A stretch of DNA of 64,000 nt from Acanthosepion pharaonis (GCA_903632075.3 CAHIKZ030004732.1:124001-188000); one strand, 5' to 3'. Positions 23,880-35,521 are shown, counted from the first letter of the stretch. Notes: generated from the sequence alone by a model not told the origin. Program-made: numbers and translations.

Positions 23880-24260
23880 TATTAATATATCCCTGCAAAA
23901 CAATATTACTTGATTATGTAAAGAGACTAATCAACATTGAATATACAATCAAAACTACTTACAAAATAGAAATAAACTATACATTACTATTTCTTGATAT
24001 CATGTTAAACTGCACTGATAATGATATGAAACAAAACATCTGTCAAAAATTCAACAACAAAAAACATCTCAAAACTTCTATCCACACCATAACAAAATAA
24101 AATCTAGAATAATTTTCAACTTCTATTTCATAGCACATAGAATTTGTAGCCCTGAATATTTACATGATGTAGAGAAATACATTGAACTCCTCCAATATCC
24201 TAATTATTTCATATAACAGCCGAAATTTTAACAGAAAGATTACAAAATTAAAAAAGAAAA
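23880..24260 (+). pseudogene. Penelope-like reverse transcriptase fragment (second subfamily)
   Basis: The plus strand encodes YKIEINYTLLFLDIML near 23955-24005, where FLD marks the end of the palm region. It then encodes HRICSPEYLHDVEKYIELL and YPNYF near 24133-24225. The second motif is shared with the minus-strand fragment at 54242-54532 (LRICSPHYL, YPPYFN), so both belong to one Penelope subfamily that differs from 15055-18460. Frames are broken and the catalytic YxDD region is not present. Confidence 0.65.
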
Positions 24261-24609
24261 TAATATAAATAATCTTGATAAAACTAGCATATCTTCCTAG
24301 GCTAGAATCAAAGTGTAGCATCTGTTCTACTCATCACTGATGGCTGTTTTCTTATAAGGAAATATTTGTCATTTATTGATTGAGAAGCTAGTCAGCTAAA
24401 ACTTATAATATCTTTTTATTAAAACAATTTTTCAGGAAAGTAGGTTTTTCAAGTCCAGTAACTGTTATCGTTCTTTTCAGTACTAATGGGGGGGGGCTTT
24501 TGTTCAAAGTAGGAAAGGAGTGAAGTGAAGTAGTTTGCAAATTTGGTCATGAAGAAACAGGGGTCTTAGCAGCACACAGCAAATGACACATGGTTTTAAA
24601 AACACCAAA

Positions 24610-25200
24610 GATACTTATGGATATATAGAAGACCAGGAAGAGAAACAAAAACACCAGTTCGACTATATAACAATGAATAAGAGATTCAAAAATGCAGTTT
24701 TACATTGTAAAACATTTCCAAGTGAAGACTGTGGAAGTTAATACCTCCAGTGATATATAATGTTAAAAATTAACTGCAAAAGTAAAAGAAAACTAAAGCA
24801 ACACCCAAATTACAATATGGCACACTCGTAAATTATCTGAATTGCAAAAAGATGTATGCTAGCAGCATTAAAAGCAAATACAGTCAACTAAATGAGAATA
24901 AAAATTCAAAGTGGGACAAATTAAGAGACACTTCAGTAATGTCATTAAACAAGATCATCCCAAAGACCAAAACTAGGCAAGAAAAAAAAAGTGGATAACA
25001 GATGAAATTCTCAATATGATGAAAAGACAGCAACAACCAATGCCAAAGTAGAGTACAGAATATTATATAAAGAAATCAGAAATAAATATAGGTAGGCAAA
25101 GTGGAGTGGTTTAATAAAATGTGTACAGAAATAGAAAGAATGAATATCATAGATAAAGCAGATATACATAAAAGAATAAGAGAAATAACAAAACAATAAC
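24610..25200 (+). pseudogene. RTE-like LINE endonuclease region, broken
   Basis: The plus strand encodes HQFDYITMNKRFKNAV and CKTFPSEDCGS near 24653-24740, a form of the C-terminal part of the apurinic endonuclease domain (DYI, then SDH in intact copies). Further on it encodes PKLQYGTL, WDKLRDTS, KKWITDEILNMMKR near 24990-25025 and a NIIDKADIHKRIREI segment near 25145-25190. This order matches the region between endonuclease and reverse transcriptase in RTE-type LINEs. Several frameshifts break it. The fragment is cut off by the long TA tract 40 bp to its right. Confidence 0.65.
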
Positions 25201-25232
25201 TTTTGGAACATTAGTGTATTTCATACATACAT

Positions 25233-25236
<4 letters not shown>

Positions 25237-25318
<82 letters not shown>
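25237..25318. repeat. Long (TA)n microsatellite
   Basis: About 41 uninterrupted TA units, preceded by CATACATACATACAC. Confidence 0.95.
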
Positions 25319-25322
<4 letters not shown>

Positions 25323-25359
25323 GCATGTGTTCATGCATATTTAAACACACATGCACTCA

Positions 25360-26150
25360 CACACACATTTTGTATATATAGGTTCATGTAACGACAGACC
25401 TGTATTTCTTATGCTGTTGGGAATTGTAATGTTGCAATGTTCCTGAAACTGCTTCCTAAAGAACTTGCATTTTTAACTTTCCCTTCATGTCGATGTTGAC
25501 ACATTTACCTTAGGGTTAGCATAACCTTGCTTTGATGGAATTCTTCTTACATACTTCTCACCAGTTTGCAGAATTCAACATTGCTGTTCTCACCAAGGTC
25601 AGTTCTTTGCATTTTCTTAGAGAACAACAATTCTCTCAATTAAATTCATAGCAGACTTTGCATATCTGAAACCTTGAAATTTTCTTAAAAGTATTTTCTA
25701 TTCTTGATTCCAGTTGGATTGCAGTCTTGAAAGAGAGCAGAAAACTAAAGCTTAAGACAAAGTAGGTTCAAGCCTTGACATCTGCAGAATAGTTTGTTGT
25801 TATTTCTTAAAAAAGTTATATCAAAAATATTCCCACTTCTAATAAGAATTCTGCAAACAATTTCTTCCATTTATTTGTGATCAGAATAAAAAATAAAATT
25901 GTTTCATCACTGGGTAGTTGAGTTAACGTTAATCTAGGTTGTTCAGAAAATAATATTGCATTTTCAAGGCAATAAAAATAACTGAAAATGTTATTAAGTT
26001 AAATTTTATTAATAATTTACATAATTGTTATTATTAGCAATTATAATAGCCCTGTAAAAATGCCACTTTCCATTGATAAAATTTTATGATTTTTATGAAA
26101 TTAGGATATTTTAAATTATATATTCTTCATTTTTGAATTTCCTGATACTA
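25360..26150. other. Unassigned AT-rich stretch
   Basis: No clear frame or element was recognised. Confidence 0.3.
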
Positions 26151-26154
26151 AGAA

Positions 26155-26640
26155 AATATTGTTGCAATTGCAAAGAAGAATCTGCAATGTTCTGACCTGG
26201 CATCTCTGCTTCAGTCAATTTCCCACAGCTATAACATAGCTTCCTTGTGCATTTTCTATAAATACTTACATAGTAATTGTTCTGATGAACTTTCCTTTGT
26301 TACTTAAACCTTATGAATCTATGTACAGTTTGGCAGCAAGGTCTTATCATTTTACAGTTGAAATAACTTGATGTAATAAGTTATATGCTAACAGTTTCTT
26401 CCCTTTCACTTCTTGTGTATTAAACTCTATTCTGGCTTCTTACTCCCCAGTCAAGTATGATTTTCAAAAATTTAAATGCAATATCAATTATTATCTGTTG
26501 TCCTCTTAATTCCTGTTCTTTTATTGTTCTCTCTCCTTAGAGTTTTGTTTTTTCTCTCATATTCTCTCACATTCAGTAGACCCTTGTGTCTTATTAGTTT
26601 TATTGCCTTGCTTCGAGTGAAATGATTAAAAAGTAAAAAT
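26155..26640 (+). mobile_element. LINE family J, 3' end fragment
   Basis: Matches the end of the LINE at 22315-23572: AAGAATCTGCAAT, GACCTGGCATCTCTGCTTCA, TAAATACTTACATAGTAA and the closing TTTATTGCCTTGCTTCGAG with GAAATGATTAAAA. It is 5'-truncated, and its reading frame is closed by several stops. Confidence 0.7.
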
Positions 26641-27950
26641 AAATCAGTCAGAAGGATGAAGCAAAACCATTTAGTGTGTGTTTTATAAAGTGAGGCCATA
26701 TGCTATTATTCTGAAAAACATCACTTCTTCTATTCAGCTAAGATGAACATTACTAGCATAATGTGTCATTGGCATACTGTTGGCAATAAAAGTTTAGAAA
26801 GATGGTTTCTTCAGAATTCAGTAATATATAATAAACAATATCAGTCATGTTTTAACAGATGCTTAGTAAAACATTCTGTAAATTAAATTCTGGATCAGAT
26901 GTTGAGATCAGTTTAACACAAAGTGATAACAACTGCTTTCAATATTAATATAAAATATCTATTTCTCATCTCATGTAATCTGGTGAAGAAATATGTTTGA
27001 GTGGATCAGTCTTAGTTTGCAATGTATAGTATATCACTCATCCTTGCATTTCTGGGCTAAATCTCTTAGATGCTTCAAAGATGCCTTAAAAAAGAATCCT
27101 GATTCAAGTGATTTGTCTTCCAGGGTCATGCTTATCAAAAAGATCCTAATCACCTTTTTTTTTAATTTGTTAAAACATTTTTGGTATTTATTCTACATCT
27201 AGTTACACAGCATAAATATTCTCCATTTAATATGAAGGCAGTATTGCATTACTGCCTAAATTCAACATCAAAGACGAAATTTATTAAAGTCTTTGTCTGC
27301 TATGTGCTAAAAAAATTTTTGTATGTGTTTCCCTTATATGGTAAATATACAAGACAATTTGGGAAACCTCAATTTGACATGTTTCACCAATGAACTGGCA
27401 TCATCAGAAAAAGTATTCTTTTTATGATGACCCAAGTCCATCATGAAGTTTTTCAAATTGTCCTGTTTACTAATCCAACAGATTCTCATCCAACATTGTC
27501 AACATGAAAAACAAGAAAGAATAGATGTACATTTAATCAGAAATTATAAGAAGTTTCTAATCTCAGGTCATTTTTACAGAAACAGAATACACTTTTTACT
27601 GAACTGTATTGCTGAAAAAGTAACAGAGTAAAGTACATACAACATACTAAGAACAAAAGACCACATATTCCCAAAATGTGTACAAGTTTGTTTTATTTCC
27701 ATTGCTGGAGAAATCAGACAGAATGAAATAATGGCTTTTGAAAAACAAGAATAATTGGATGAAAGATACTAAAGGAAAATATCCTCTCAAACTTGGAAGC
27801 TGATAAGGTATGATGGTAAATCTTTAAAATAAATATTGGATAAATAAAATTCTTTTTCTGATGTTGCTATTTCAGCAGCAAAACATGTGAAACTGAAGGT
27901 TTCCATATTTTCACTTAGATTTACCATTCTGTCAGGTTCTCATTCAGTTT
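26641..27950. other. Unassigned AT-rich stretch
   Basis: Frames of 62 to 71 codons occur (for example 26993-27202 and 27181-27393) but have no motif. No transposon signature was seen. Confidence 0.3.
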
Positions 27951-27984
27951 TATTCACACACACACACATGCACACACATGCATA

Positions 27985-28085
27985 TAATAACATGTCCCTT
28001 CAGAACATTGGTAATCATGGCTCTCCACATACTCCTTTTTCTTTATTATACCTGTGAACTGTCATGATGTTTTAGGAAAGATAAT
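27985..28085 (-). mobile_element. RTE-like LINE, 3' end fragment 1
   Basis: CCTTCAGAACATTGGTAATC, ATGGCTCTCCACA and CCTTTTTCTTTATTA match the 3' ends at 34629, 40675, 51115 and 61590. On minus it would encode the last residues of the LINE protein. A (CA)n tract (27954-27985) adjoins its 3' end. Confidence 0.55.
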
Positions 28086-28674
28086 GGAGTGGTTTCCTGT
28101 TGCCTTATAACCATAAACTATAAATAAATAAGCCACTGCTTCACAGAACAAATGTTAAAATAATTCTAGTTTCCATTGTTCACTTATTAATCTTAATTTC
28201 ATGTAATATATATGCCATACTATCTTTTTATCTTGTCTTGATGTGAATAATGGAACCATAGATTTCACTTTCCCTGTAGGTTTCATATAATATGATTAAT
28301 TGATTGATAAGGCCCTGAGCAAATGGTTGAGAGGATGGTGATTATTTTCATGAAAACAAATTCATTAACAAAATCTTACAGTTTGTTTTTCTCAGGAGGT
28401 AAAAAATGAATTCATTTTCACATTGAAAAATACTAAAGCTTCACTTTAAATATGAGTCAGACAAAAATATATACTGGAATAATCAGTGATGTAAGTTATT
28501 ATGAGGAAATTTTATTTATGCCAAGTGCTCTGAAAATGTGACCAATCTTAGTCAAATCCAGTTTGAGAAAATGATTGTACACATGGTTACATGTTCATCT
28601 CACAAACTGTTGGCAATGAGCCTAATTCTTACAAAGTTAAACAAATAACTATAGCATAGGTAATATTTAGAAAA

Positions 28675-29131
28675 TACTATAGGCCAAACATTTGGGGTCA
28701 CCCTCTGGATTTAATTAGTAAGTTTGGTAATTTATTTGGTTTAATTAACTAACTTATTTATTTGGTTTAATTAACTAAGCTAAGATGTTGAAACTACTTA
28801 ACCCATTAGTGTATGGCATCCATTTTTTTTTTAAAGAGGAGGTGATCTAAAATTAAAAATCTGCCAGCTCTAAGATTATCATTAGCCAGCAAGGTAGATT
28901 AGCTAAAAAGAGCTACGATTTTAATGAAACTTGATGCTGTAATTTTGGGTTTGATGGGCTAATTTTGCTTAATTAATATTATTGAAGATATGATAAAACT
29001 GCTCAGGAAGAGAAAGTCCCTCTGGTCTGAATAGAGCTACTAAATTTATTTTGAAAAGATACATAACCTTCAATTTTTAGGTGATTCTTTGAAATCCAGA
29101 GAGTGGCCCCAAACATTTAGCTTATAGTGTA
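28675..29131. mobile_element. Tc1/mariner-type MITE with TA target duplication
   Basis: Terminal inverted repeats of about 36 bp bound the element. The left end reads CTATAGGCCAAACATTTGGG and the right end, inverted, reads CTATAAGCTAAATGTTTGGG; both go on to CTCTGGATTT, with about 30 of 36 positions equal. TA lies outside each end (28675-28676 and 29130-29131). No coding frame lies inside, so it is a non-autonomous element of about 453 bp. It contains a short direct repeat, TTTATTTGGTTTAATTAACT, at about 28735 and 28756. Confidence 0.8.
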
Positions 29132-29229
29132 TAAGAATTACACTAAAGATTGCAATGTTTCAAACTACAATGGAATCTTGACTAAATCAGGCTACATTTG
29201 TTGTCAGTGAGTACTCTAATAGAATTACC

Positions 29230-29628
29230 TCTAGTGTTCATGACTGAACCAATTTTGTTATTGAACAAACACAAAAGGTTATACATCTGGAGCTACAATA
29301 TTTTTTCCCTAAAGGATGCAATTCATCCAGCCAGATAAATAATGAGAAAGCTAGAACACTCAAACCTTTGGTCACATTGACTTGTGACTTCATGTTAATA
29401 TAACTATTGATGGCTTTCAAGCAGTTCCATCTACCTAATTTCACTCACAAGGCTTGGATTACCCCATGATATGGCTTGCAGGCAATTTCCAATAGTGCCT
29501 ATACACTGGGGATCCTTTTCCACAAGCCAATATTATCAAGAAGTCATCTTAACAAATAAAGCATGGTGAAATTTGAACTCAAGTCAGAACACTAATGTTC
29601 TAGCCCTTCACAGTTATATACCCATATA
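29230..29628 (-). mobile_element. tRNA-derived SINE family S, near full copy
   Basis: Reverse-complemented, this matches the SINE at 56003-56460. It begins with a tRNA-like head containing GGGCTAGAACATTAG and a B-box-like GAGTTCAAATTTC. CCAAGCCTTGTGAGTGAAAT, CATGAAGTCACAAGTCAATG and a TTTGAG block follow. A (TA)n tract adjoins its 5' side. Confidence 0.65.
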
Positions 29629-29634
29629 TCTATA

Positions 29635-29635
<1 letters not shown>

Positions 29636-29669
<34 letters not shown>
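29636..29669. repeat. (TA)n microsatellite
   Basis: Pure TA tract next to the SINE head. Confidence 0.95.
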
Positions 29670-29674
<5 letters not shown>

Positions 29675-30077
29675 AAGTGAATAAGTAAATATAGATATGG
29701 TATCTTATTATGATAAGTTCATTCCCTTTTTATAAAAACACTATCTAAAATGGATTTTAAGAAAATATAACCATCTCGGTCATTATCAGAAACTTAACAT
29801 TGTCAGTATCATAGAGAAAAGTTTTGCTACATTCATAATAGCATTTTTTGGAATAATCTATTTCAAATTTGAATATGAGTGTATTGTATGAGTGACATCA
29901 AGTTTAGAATTGCTTCAAATAGCTTGACACTACCAGAAGACAAACACATTATTAAATATTTTATATGATTTACATATATCAGAACCTAGCTAACAAACAC
30001 TTGTCTACAATACTGACAGCATTTAGTTCTTAAAAATCATTGAGACAACTGAAAAACAAAAAAGTATGTGTGCTACC

Positions 30078-30135
<58 letters not shown>

Positions 30136-31937
30136 AGCAACTACTAAAAACCTACATGCCATGCTAAATATTACTTTTTATGATAACTATAAGCCATAAT
30201 TGTGTGTAGTCATGTGAAATTACTAGACTACCATAAAAGTGCATACATGACATACATATTGCAGCTGTCTAGTTGGCTGTCTGAGTTTTGTTGTGTTTAT
30301 ACTAAGTGCATTTGCTGTTGGAAACAGTTGCTATTTTGATAAGAACTGAATTTTTTATTACTTCATATAAATCCCTGTGCTGAATAAATTAAATAAATTT
30401 GACAAACCTGACATTTAGTGAGGAAATATTTGTGGTCATTGATTGGAGATGCTGCAAGTGGTTCATAGTAATTATTTATTGGGATTTGACACATGTTTAC
30501 TCTCTCTGTAGGTTTGCCATTTCAAGATTATTTTTATTTATTTTACTGGGTCAGGAGATATTTATGCCATTTACTTATTGCATATTTGCACATTATTCAA
30601 ATAAAAAATGTAGCAACTGCTATAAGGTTTGGAAGAATGTATTTTACAAGTATTTGAAAATGATTGCTTAAAGTTTGCTTTTATCTGAATTTTACCATCA
30701 ACTATAGATACTGGAAGAAAACACAAGCAGCAAAGTGATAAATGTGCACATACCAGGATAGATACATATGTCCTTCAAGAATAACTCATCAGAATTTTCT
30801 AATGTAGCTTTCTTCTTCTCATGTTCTCAGATGACTTTATGAAAATTATGACTTTAAAGTTATTCCTAATTTAATAAAGGTCCAACACTAACTATCCAAT
30901 GGTGCTGCAATGATCCTTATATAAAATCTAAAACAACACCCTCCAAAATACTTCTGGTCATTCAACAAAGTACTGTTCTTATTCATCAGGAACATTTATT
31001 CTCATTTTCTCTCTTTCACTGGAATTAGAGATCAGTTCCTTGTGTTAACACAGTACCCATAAAAATGGCAGGATTAATACTGTAGAAGTATGGATGGTTC
31101 TATTTTATTATCAAATCTCTGACTTCACTATGCAGATGTGTGTCTTAGTGCCAAAATTCTAACTACCTGGATTTATAATCATAGTTATTTTTATTTTTTG
31201 CTTCCCATTTCCAACTTGAAAGTCTTTTAAGTTCAGTGATTTAAAAGAATAAGAAAAAAATGTTTGAATGCAGAAAATACATTTTTGAGAAATAACTAAA
31301 TTGTCCTTTCTTAAAGAGAAATAGACATAATTTAGTAAATATGATTGTATTTATAACATTATTTTATAATTTATCATAGAAGTTCTGACTGTCCTTGCAA
31401 GTTCACCATGTTGAGTGATATTTGTACCTGTGGAAATATAATGAACATTTTTATTAACTTCACTTCTGTCATCCTATTTTTTTAACTTCACTTCAGTCAT
31501 CCTATTGATTCAAGTTCCATTGGTGCAAAATATTTTGAAGCTATTTTAATTGGCTCATTTCAATTTATTATTTTTAAAAAATTTAAAACTTGCTATCTTT
31601 ATGCACCAATACTTAAGCCCTTTTTTGGTCAGTCTAGTGTTTTAGAACTACATGTAAATGTATGGAATTTGCACTCAGATCAGTGTGTGAGCTTTGAGTA
31701 GGATCAAAATATTGGTTCTTAGAGCTCTGTCTCAGATCAAAGGTAATATCAGTTGCACATAAAATATAGGGGGATTTATATCATGTTTTATATATGAATT
31801 TAACTAGACTCTACAATATAATTGCTCCTCAATATAAAAAGTCATCATCAATATAAATTCAGTATCTGCCTATATTTCTGAGATGAGGTATTATATACAC
31901 TATTTACGTTATTCGGACTATTGTCCTCATCTTTGTC
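29670..31937. other. Unassigned AT-rich stretch
   Basis: Apart from the TA tract at 30080-30132 and a 27-bp direct duplication at about 31453-31507 (TTAACTTCACTTCTGTCATC), nothing was recognised. The 90-codon plus frame at 30399-30671 has no domain motif. Confidence 0.35.
30080..30132. repeat. (TA)n microsatellite
   Basis: Pure TA tract. Confidence 0.95.
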
Positions 31938-33085
31938 GCCATATTTATTACAATGTTTTGGCCATTGTACGCTCCAGCCTTCGAACTGAACCCTTTATTT
32001 TGCTTTATTTTGGGGTAGACTGTTCTAGTTCCACGTACCATGTCTAATGGATGTCAGTTATCAGTTTCTCCTGATAATTCCCTTCTCTAAGTTCTCCACT
32101 GCCTTAACCAGGTATTGAACTCACAACATAACAACTACCCTGGGTACATCATAGCAGCCCCCCAAAAGTGGGACAGGCGGGTACAAGAGGAGGACAACAA
32201 CACTTAGAAAACAGTCTTCCTATCAGAGAAAATACAAAAGATCTGAGGTCCATATAACATCAGGACAACCTTCAGAAGCTGGATGACACTTTGCATCTGT
32301 CCTGAGTAAGACCTCCCATAGAGGAGAACATGACTAAAGACTGTGTGTACGCTATCCCATGCAGCTGTGGAAAGAAATATAAAGGGGAGACAGGCTGCCC
32401 CTTAAAGTAAGGCTTCAAGAACACCAGAAAGCTGTAACATGAGGGGAAGTGGAAAAATCAGGCATGGCTGACCTCATATGAAGAGAAAAGAGAGATCACC
32501 ACCCTCTGTGGGATCAGGTTGAGATCATAGACAAAGAACACCATTGGAAAATTTGTAAACTAAAGGAATCAGCACATATGCTAGACCACAAAAATCTCCT
32601 GAGCTGACCAAGCATAGAAATGAATACAATATGGGAACCAGTAATAAGGAGTACCAGAGAAAAAGCGATAATAACAACAAAAATTGCAATATGAGCTCTA
32701 GTAAAAACATGCAATGATAACAGCAAAATTGCAATATGAGAACTGGTTAAAAATGGTTGCTAAAGACATTAGTTTTATAATACTGAGAAATTCATACACA
32801 GATGTGCCAGATGTCCCCAAGGACACATGGCATAGTGAATAAAGGCGTTAGTTAGATTCAGTGACAGGACCCAAAGAGTGTGAGTTCAATACCTGGTTAA
32901 GGCAGTGGAAAACTTAGAGAGGGGCATTAACAGGAGAAACTGATAACTGACATCCATTAGACTTCACATGCGGAACTAGAACAGTCTACCCCAAAATAAA
33001 GCAAAATAAAAGATTCAGTTCAACATTCCAACCACATGAAGAAGGCAGGAATGTACAACATCCAAAATGTTGTAATAAATATGGC
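31938..33085. mobile_element. Penelope-like fragment between long inverted repeats
   Basis: The left arm (31938-32126) and right arm (32877-33085) are inverted copies of one about 190 to 210-bp sequence. Both contain, in opposite orientation, GCCATATTTATTACAA, TTTTATTTTGCTTTATTTTG, GGGTAGACTGTTCTAGTTCC and TGGATGTCAGTTATCAGTTT. Between them lies a GIY-YIG coding remnant on plus. Penelope elements are known for pseudo-LTRs that can be inverted, so one reading is a rearranged Penelope insertion. The other is two SINE copies in opposite orientation: the right arm has a tRNA-like head with TGGCATAGTG near 32829 and GAGTTCAATACC near 32882. Confidence 0.7.
32150..32730 (+). pseudogene. GIY-YIG domain remnant of a Penelope-like element
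   Basis: The plus strand encodes DCVYAIPCSCGKKYKGETGC near 32340-32400. This matches the GIY-YIG start (VY, then YKGETGRPL in relatives) with its CxC pair, though the second signature residue differs. Stops follow at once, but further parts of the domain can be read in other frames, such as KNTRKL, GKWKNQAWL and a KNTIGK segment to about 32560. The reverse transcriptase is absent. The function would have been target cleavage. Confidence 0.6.
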
Positions 33086-33102
33086 AAATATAAATTTCAT
33101 GT

Positions 33103-33226
33103 ATGGCTTGTTTTGTGTATGTATCTAGAGGAATGTTTTATTTTCCAAACACAGTCAGCACATTGTGGCCATGTTCATAGTTTGAAAATAAAACATTCCT
33201 CTTGATACATACATAAAACAAGCCAT
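33103..33226. repeat. Foldback element with 47-bp arms
   Basis: The arm at 33103-33150 (ATGGCTTGTTTTGTGTATGT and on) and the arm at 33180-33226 are inverted copies with only a few differences. They are separated by about 29 bp of unrelated sequence. A palindrome this long forms a stable hairpin. It lies 17 bp to the right of the inverted-repeat-flanked Penelope fragment. Confidence 0.85.
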
Positions 33227-33271
33227 ATATTCAGTTAAAAGCAAAAATAAAATATTCTTAATAATGGCTAA

Positions 33272-33274
<3 letters not shown>

Positions 33275-33313
<39 letters not shown>

Positions 33314-33316
33314 GTC

Positions 33317-33357
<41 letters not shown>
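33275..33357. repeat. Two (TA)n microsatellites
   Basis: TA tracts at 33275-33308 and 33320-33357, separated by AAATGTCTTAA. Confidence 0.95.
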
Positions 33358-33359
<2 letters not shown>

Positions 33360-33521
33360 GTGTATTTGGGCAGTAATCCTTTTTTATACATATTTCATTA
33401 AAAATGACTGACAACATACTGTGGTTAAGTTTTTCATTTAATTTTTCTTGTTTTCTTATAATTTTCTTTTTTTCTGAATGCAAATTATGTAAAAATTGTC
33501 CAAATGTGTTCTATGTATGAG

Positions 33522-33524
<3 letters not shown>

Positions 33525-33560
<36 letters not shown>

Positions 33561-33582
33561 TAGATAGATAGATAGATAGATA
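33525..33582. repeat. (TA)n-(GATA)n microsatellite
   Basis: TA tract followed by about six GATA units. Confidence 0.95.
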
Positions 33583-33599
33583 TTTAGTCTGTCTGAAAT

Positions 33600-34075
33600 T
33601 GTGATGCAAATCAAATAAACCATAATAGCCTAAATTTGCTTGGAACACTTTTGATGGTATGGAATGGAATTATTGATCAAACCATTATTGAATGATTCAA
33701 AGGAGTTAAACTGAACTTTCATGCACAAGACTTGCAGTTTCAAAACAAATTGTGTATTTATGCAAGACAATGCTCCTTCTCATGTATATAAGGTTGCCCA
33801 GCAATTTTTTTGAGTGTAAAATTTTACAGGAGAGAAGTTAATGGAATGGCCATCATCCTGCTCCAGTTTGAATCAGGTTGAAAATCTATGGTTAGTTGTG
33901 AAGATGAAATTATATGAAGATGACAAACAATATGACAACAAAGCAGACCTATGGGAAGCAATTAAAACCACCATGTTAGAAATTTAACATGCTGAAGTAA
34001 AAAATTTCACAAAATCAATGGATAATAGTTTGCTAGCTGTTATTGAGAAGAAAGGTCACTATATTAAGATTTAAA
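33600..34075 (+). pseudogene. Tc1-like transposase, C-terminal half, broken
   Basis: The plus strand encodes QDNAPSH near 33760-33780, which is the second catalytic aspartate. It then encodes MEWPSSCSSLNQVENLWLVV near 33840-33900, which carries the catalytic glutamate in the form ENLW, usually SPDLNPIENLW. A KADLWEAIKTTM helix follows near 33942-33980. A stop and frameshift lie between the two motifs, and the N-terminal DNA-binding part is missing. No terminal inverted repeats were found. Confidence 0.7.
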
Positions 34076-34078
34076 TGC

Positions 34079-34100
34079 TTTATATATATATATATATATT
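34079..34100. repeat. (TA)n microsatellite
   Basis: Short TA tract directly after the transposase remnant. Confidence 0.9.
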
Positions 34101-34372
34101 TGTTATTTGCTATATTATAGGTGTTGACCAATTGATGATCAATTATTACCTTGTTATTTAGCATAATAACTTCATATTGCTGTATTTATAATAAATTCAA
34201 TAACCTTAATAAAATATGTTGAAACTACCTAAAATTTAACTCAAGTTTGCCTTGATGTCTAAATTAATTCTTTAAAATTTGACAAAACTTGTTTAAAGCA
34301 AATTTGAGTTATTGATGTTTATGTGATTTGCATAATAACTTTAGACAGTCTGAAAGACAGAGACAGACAGAC

Positions 34373-34375
<3 letters not shown>

Positions 34376-34422
<47 letters not shown>
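34376..34422. repeat. (TA)n microsatellite
   Basis: TA tract lying at the 3' side of the minus-strand SINE-like head. Confidence 0.95.
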
Positions 34423-34424
<2 letters not shown>

Positions 34425-34425
<1 letters not shown>

Positions 34426-34566
34426 ATCCACAGATAAACTGTTTTGCAGTATCACAGCTCCTCAGTGTGTCTTGACATTTGATTGCTTCAAGCCAGAATC
34501 GAAACCCAACTAATTTGATATCAGTCAGATATCTTACCTCTAGGCCATCGTCGTACAGCATAAAGG
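34425..34566 (-). mobile_element. tRNA-like SINE head, second family
   Basis: On minus, GATGGCCTAGAGGTAAGATA resembles a tRNA A box, and GGGTTTCGATTCTGG a B box. They are about 35 bp apart, as in tRNA genes and tRNA-derived SINEs. There is no clean acceptor stem, so it is not a tRNA gene. It differs from family S. Confidence 0.5.
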
Positions 34567-34607
34567 AAGGCAATTTTAACATTTTTCTCTATACGATATA
34601 CACCAGA

Positions 34608-34625
34608 TATATATATATATATATA
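34608..34625. repeat. (TA)n microsatellite
   Basis: Short TA tract on the 3' end of the RTE-like fragment to its right. Confidence 0.9.
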
Positions 34626-34628
34626 AAT

Positions 34629-34760
34629 GCCATGTTCCTTCAGAACATAGATGGTCATAGCTCTTCACATTCCTTTTCTTTATTACTTACCATGACTTCT
34701 TGTTACTGAAATCTCATGCCCTTAGCATTTCCAACACAATCAAATTCTCACATTGGTCAC
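34629..34760 (-). mobile_element. RTE-like LINE, 3' end fragment 2
   Basis: TTCCTTCAGAACATAGATGG, CATAGCTCTTCACA and CCTTTTCTTTATTA match fragment 1 closely and the longer copies at 40675, 51115 and 61590 more loosely. It ends on a TA tract. Confidence 0.55.
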
Positions 34761-35331
34761 ACAACCACCACATTTTTTATAGGTTAATATATAGGTTTTT
34801 ATAGGTTAAAACTCAGTAGTAAATAATTTCAAAATACTTGATAGTACTAATTGTAAAGAAAAACTCTGAGAGCTTAAAGGTATAGAAAAAACAACCCACA
34901 ATAAATACAATATCTTTCACAATGACTTAAGATTTAAAAAAAAAAAGGTTTTGGTCCTTTTAAATTAAGTAATTCCTAACAGATTATTTTAATAAAATTT
35001 GAAATGTAGTTACAAATCATTCTATTCATGATGTTATTTGCATTTGATATATATATATTTAAGTTAAAATTTTAATGTTTGTAAAAATTTAACGATGGAA
35101 TTAATCAAAATTTTTTCTCTTGTAACTGAAAATTAAAAATTAATGTTCCTGATAATGACCACCAGTGGTCATAAGTACTCAGAGAAAGCATTTGAACTTT
35201 GTACAGAGAAATTTGATTTGAATATATGGCAACTCATATGCCTACTGGAAAACTGTAATAAAATGATGCATGAAGCACTTTTGAGTCAAATTCTGTAAAA
35301 CATGTCTTCATGAATTCTTCCTATTGAAGTA

Positions 35332-35332
<1 letters not shown>
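34761..35332. other. Unassigned AT-rich stretch
   Basis: Nothing recognisable was seen. Confidence 0.3.
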
Positions 35333-35392
<60 letters not shown>

Positions 35393-35432
35393 TATATATA
35401 TATATCTACACACACACACATATATATATAAA

Positions 35433-35487
<55 letters not shown>

Positions 35488-35521
35488 ATTTTTATATATA
35501 TTATTTATATATTATATATAT
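35333..35521. repeat. Compound (TA)n/(CA)n microsatellite
   Basis: Alternating long TA runs and short CA runs over about 190 bp. Confidence 0.95.

Noticed and set aside
30399..30671. 90-codon plus frame with hydrophobic stretches
   Set aside because: No homologous motif, AT-rich composition and no supporting splice or promoter context.
34425..34566. A functional tRNA gene
   Set aside because: A- and B-box-like sequences are present but no 7-bp acceptor stem or anticodon arm; a SINE head fits better.
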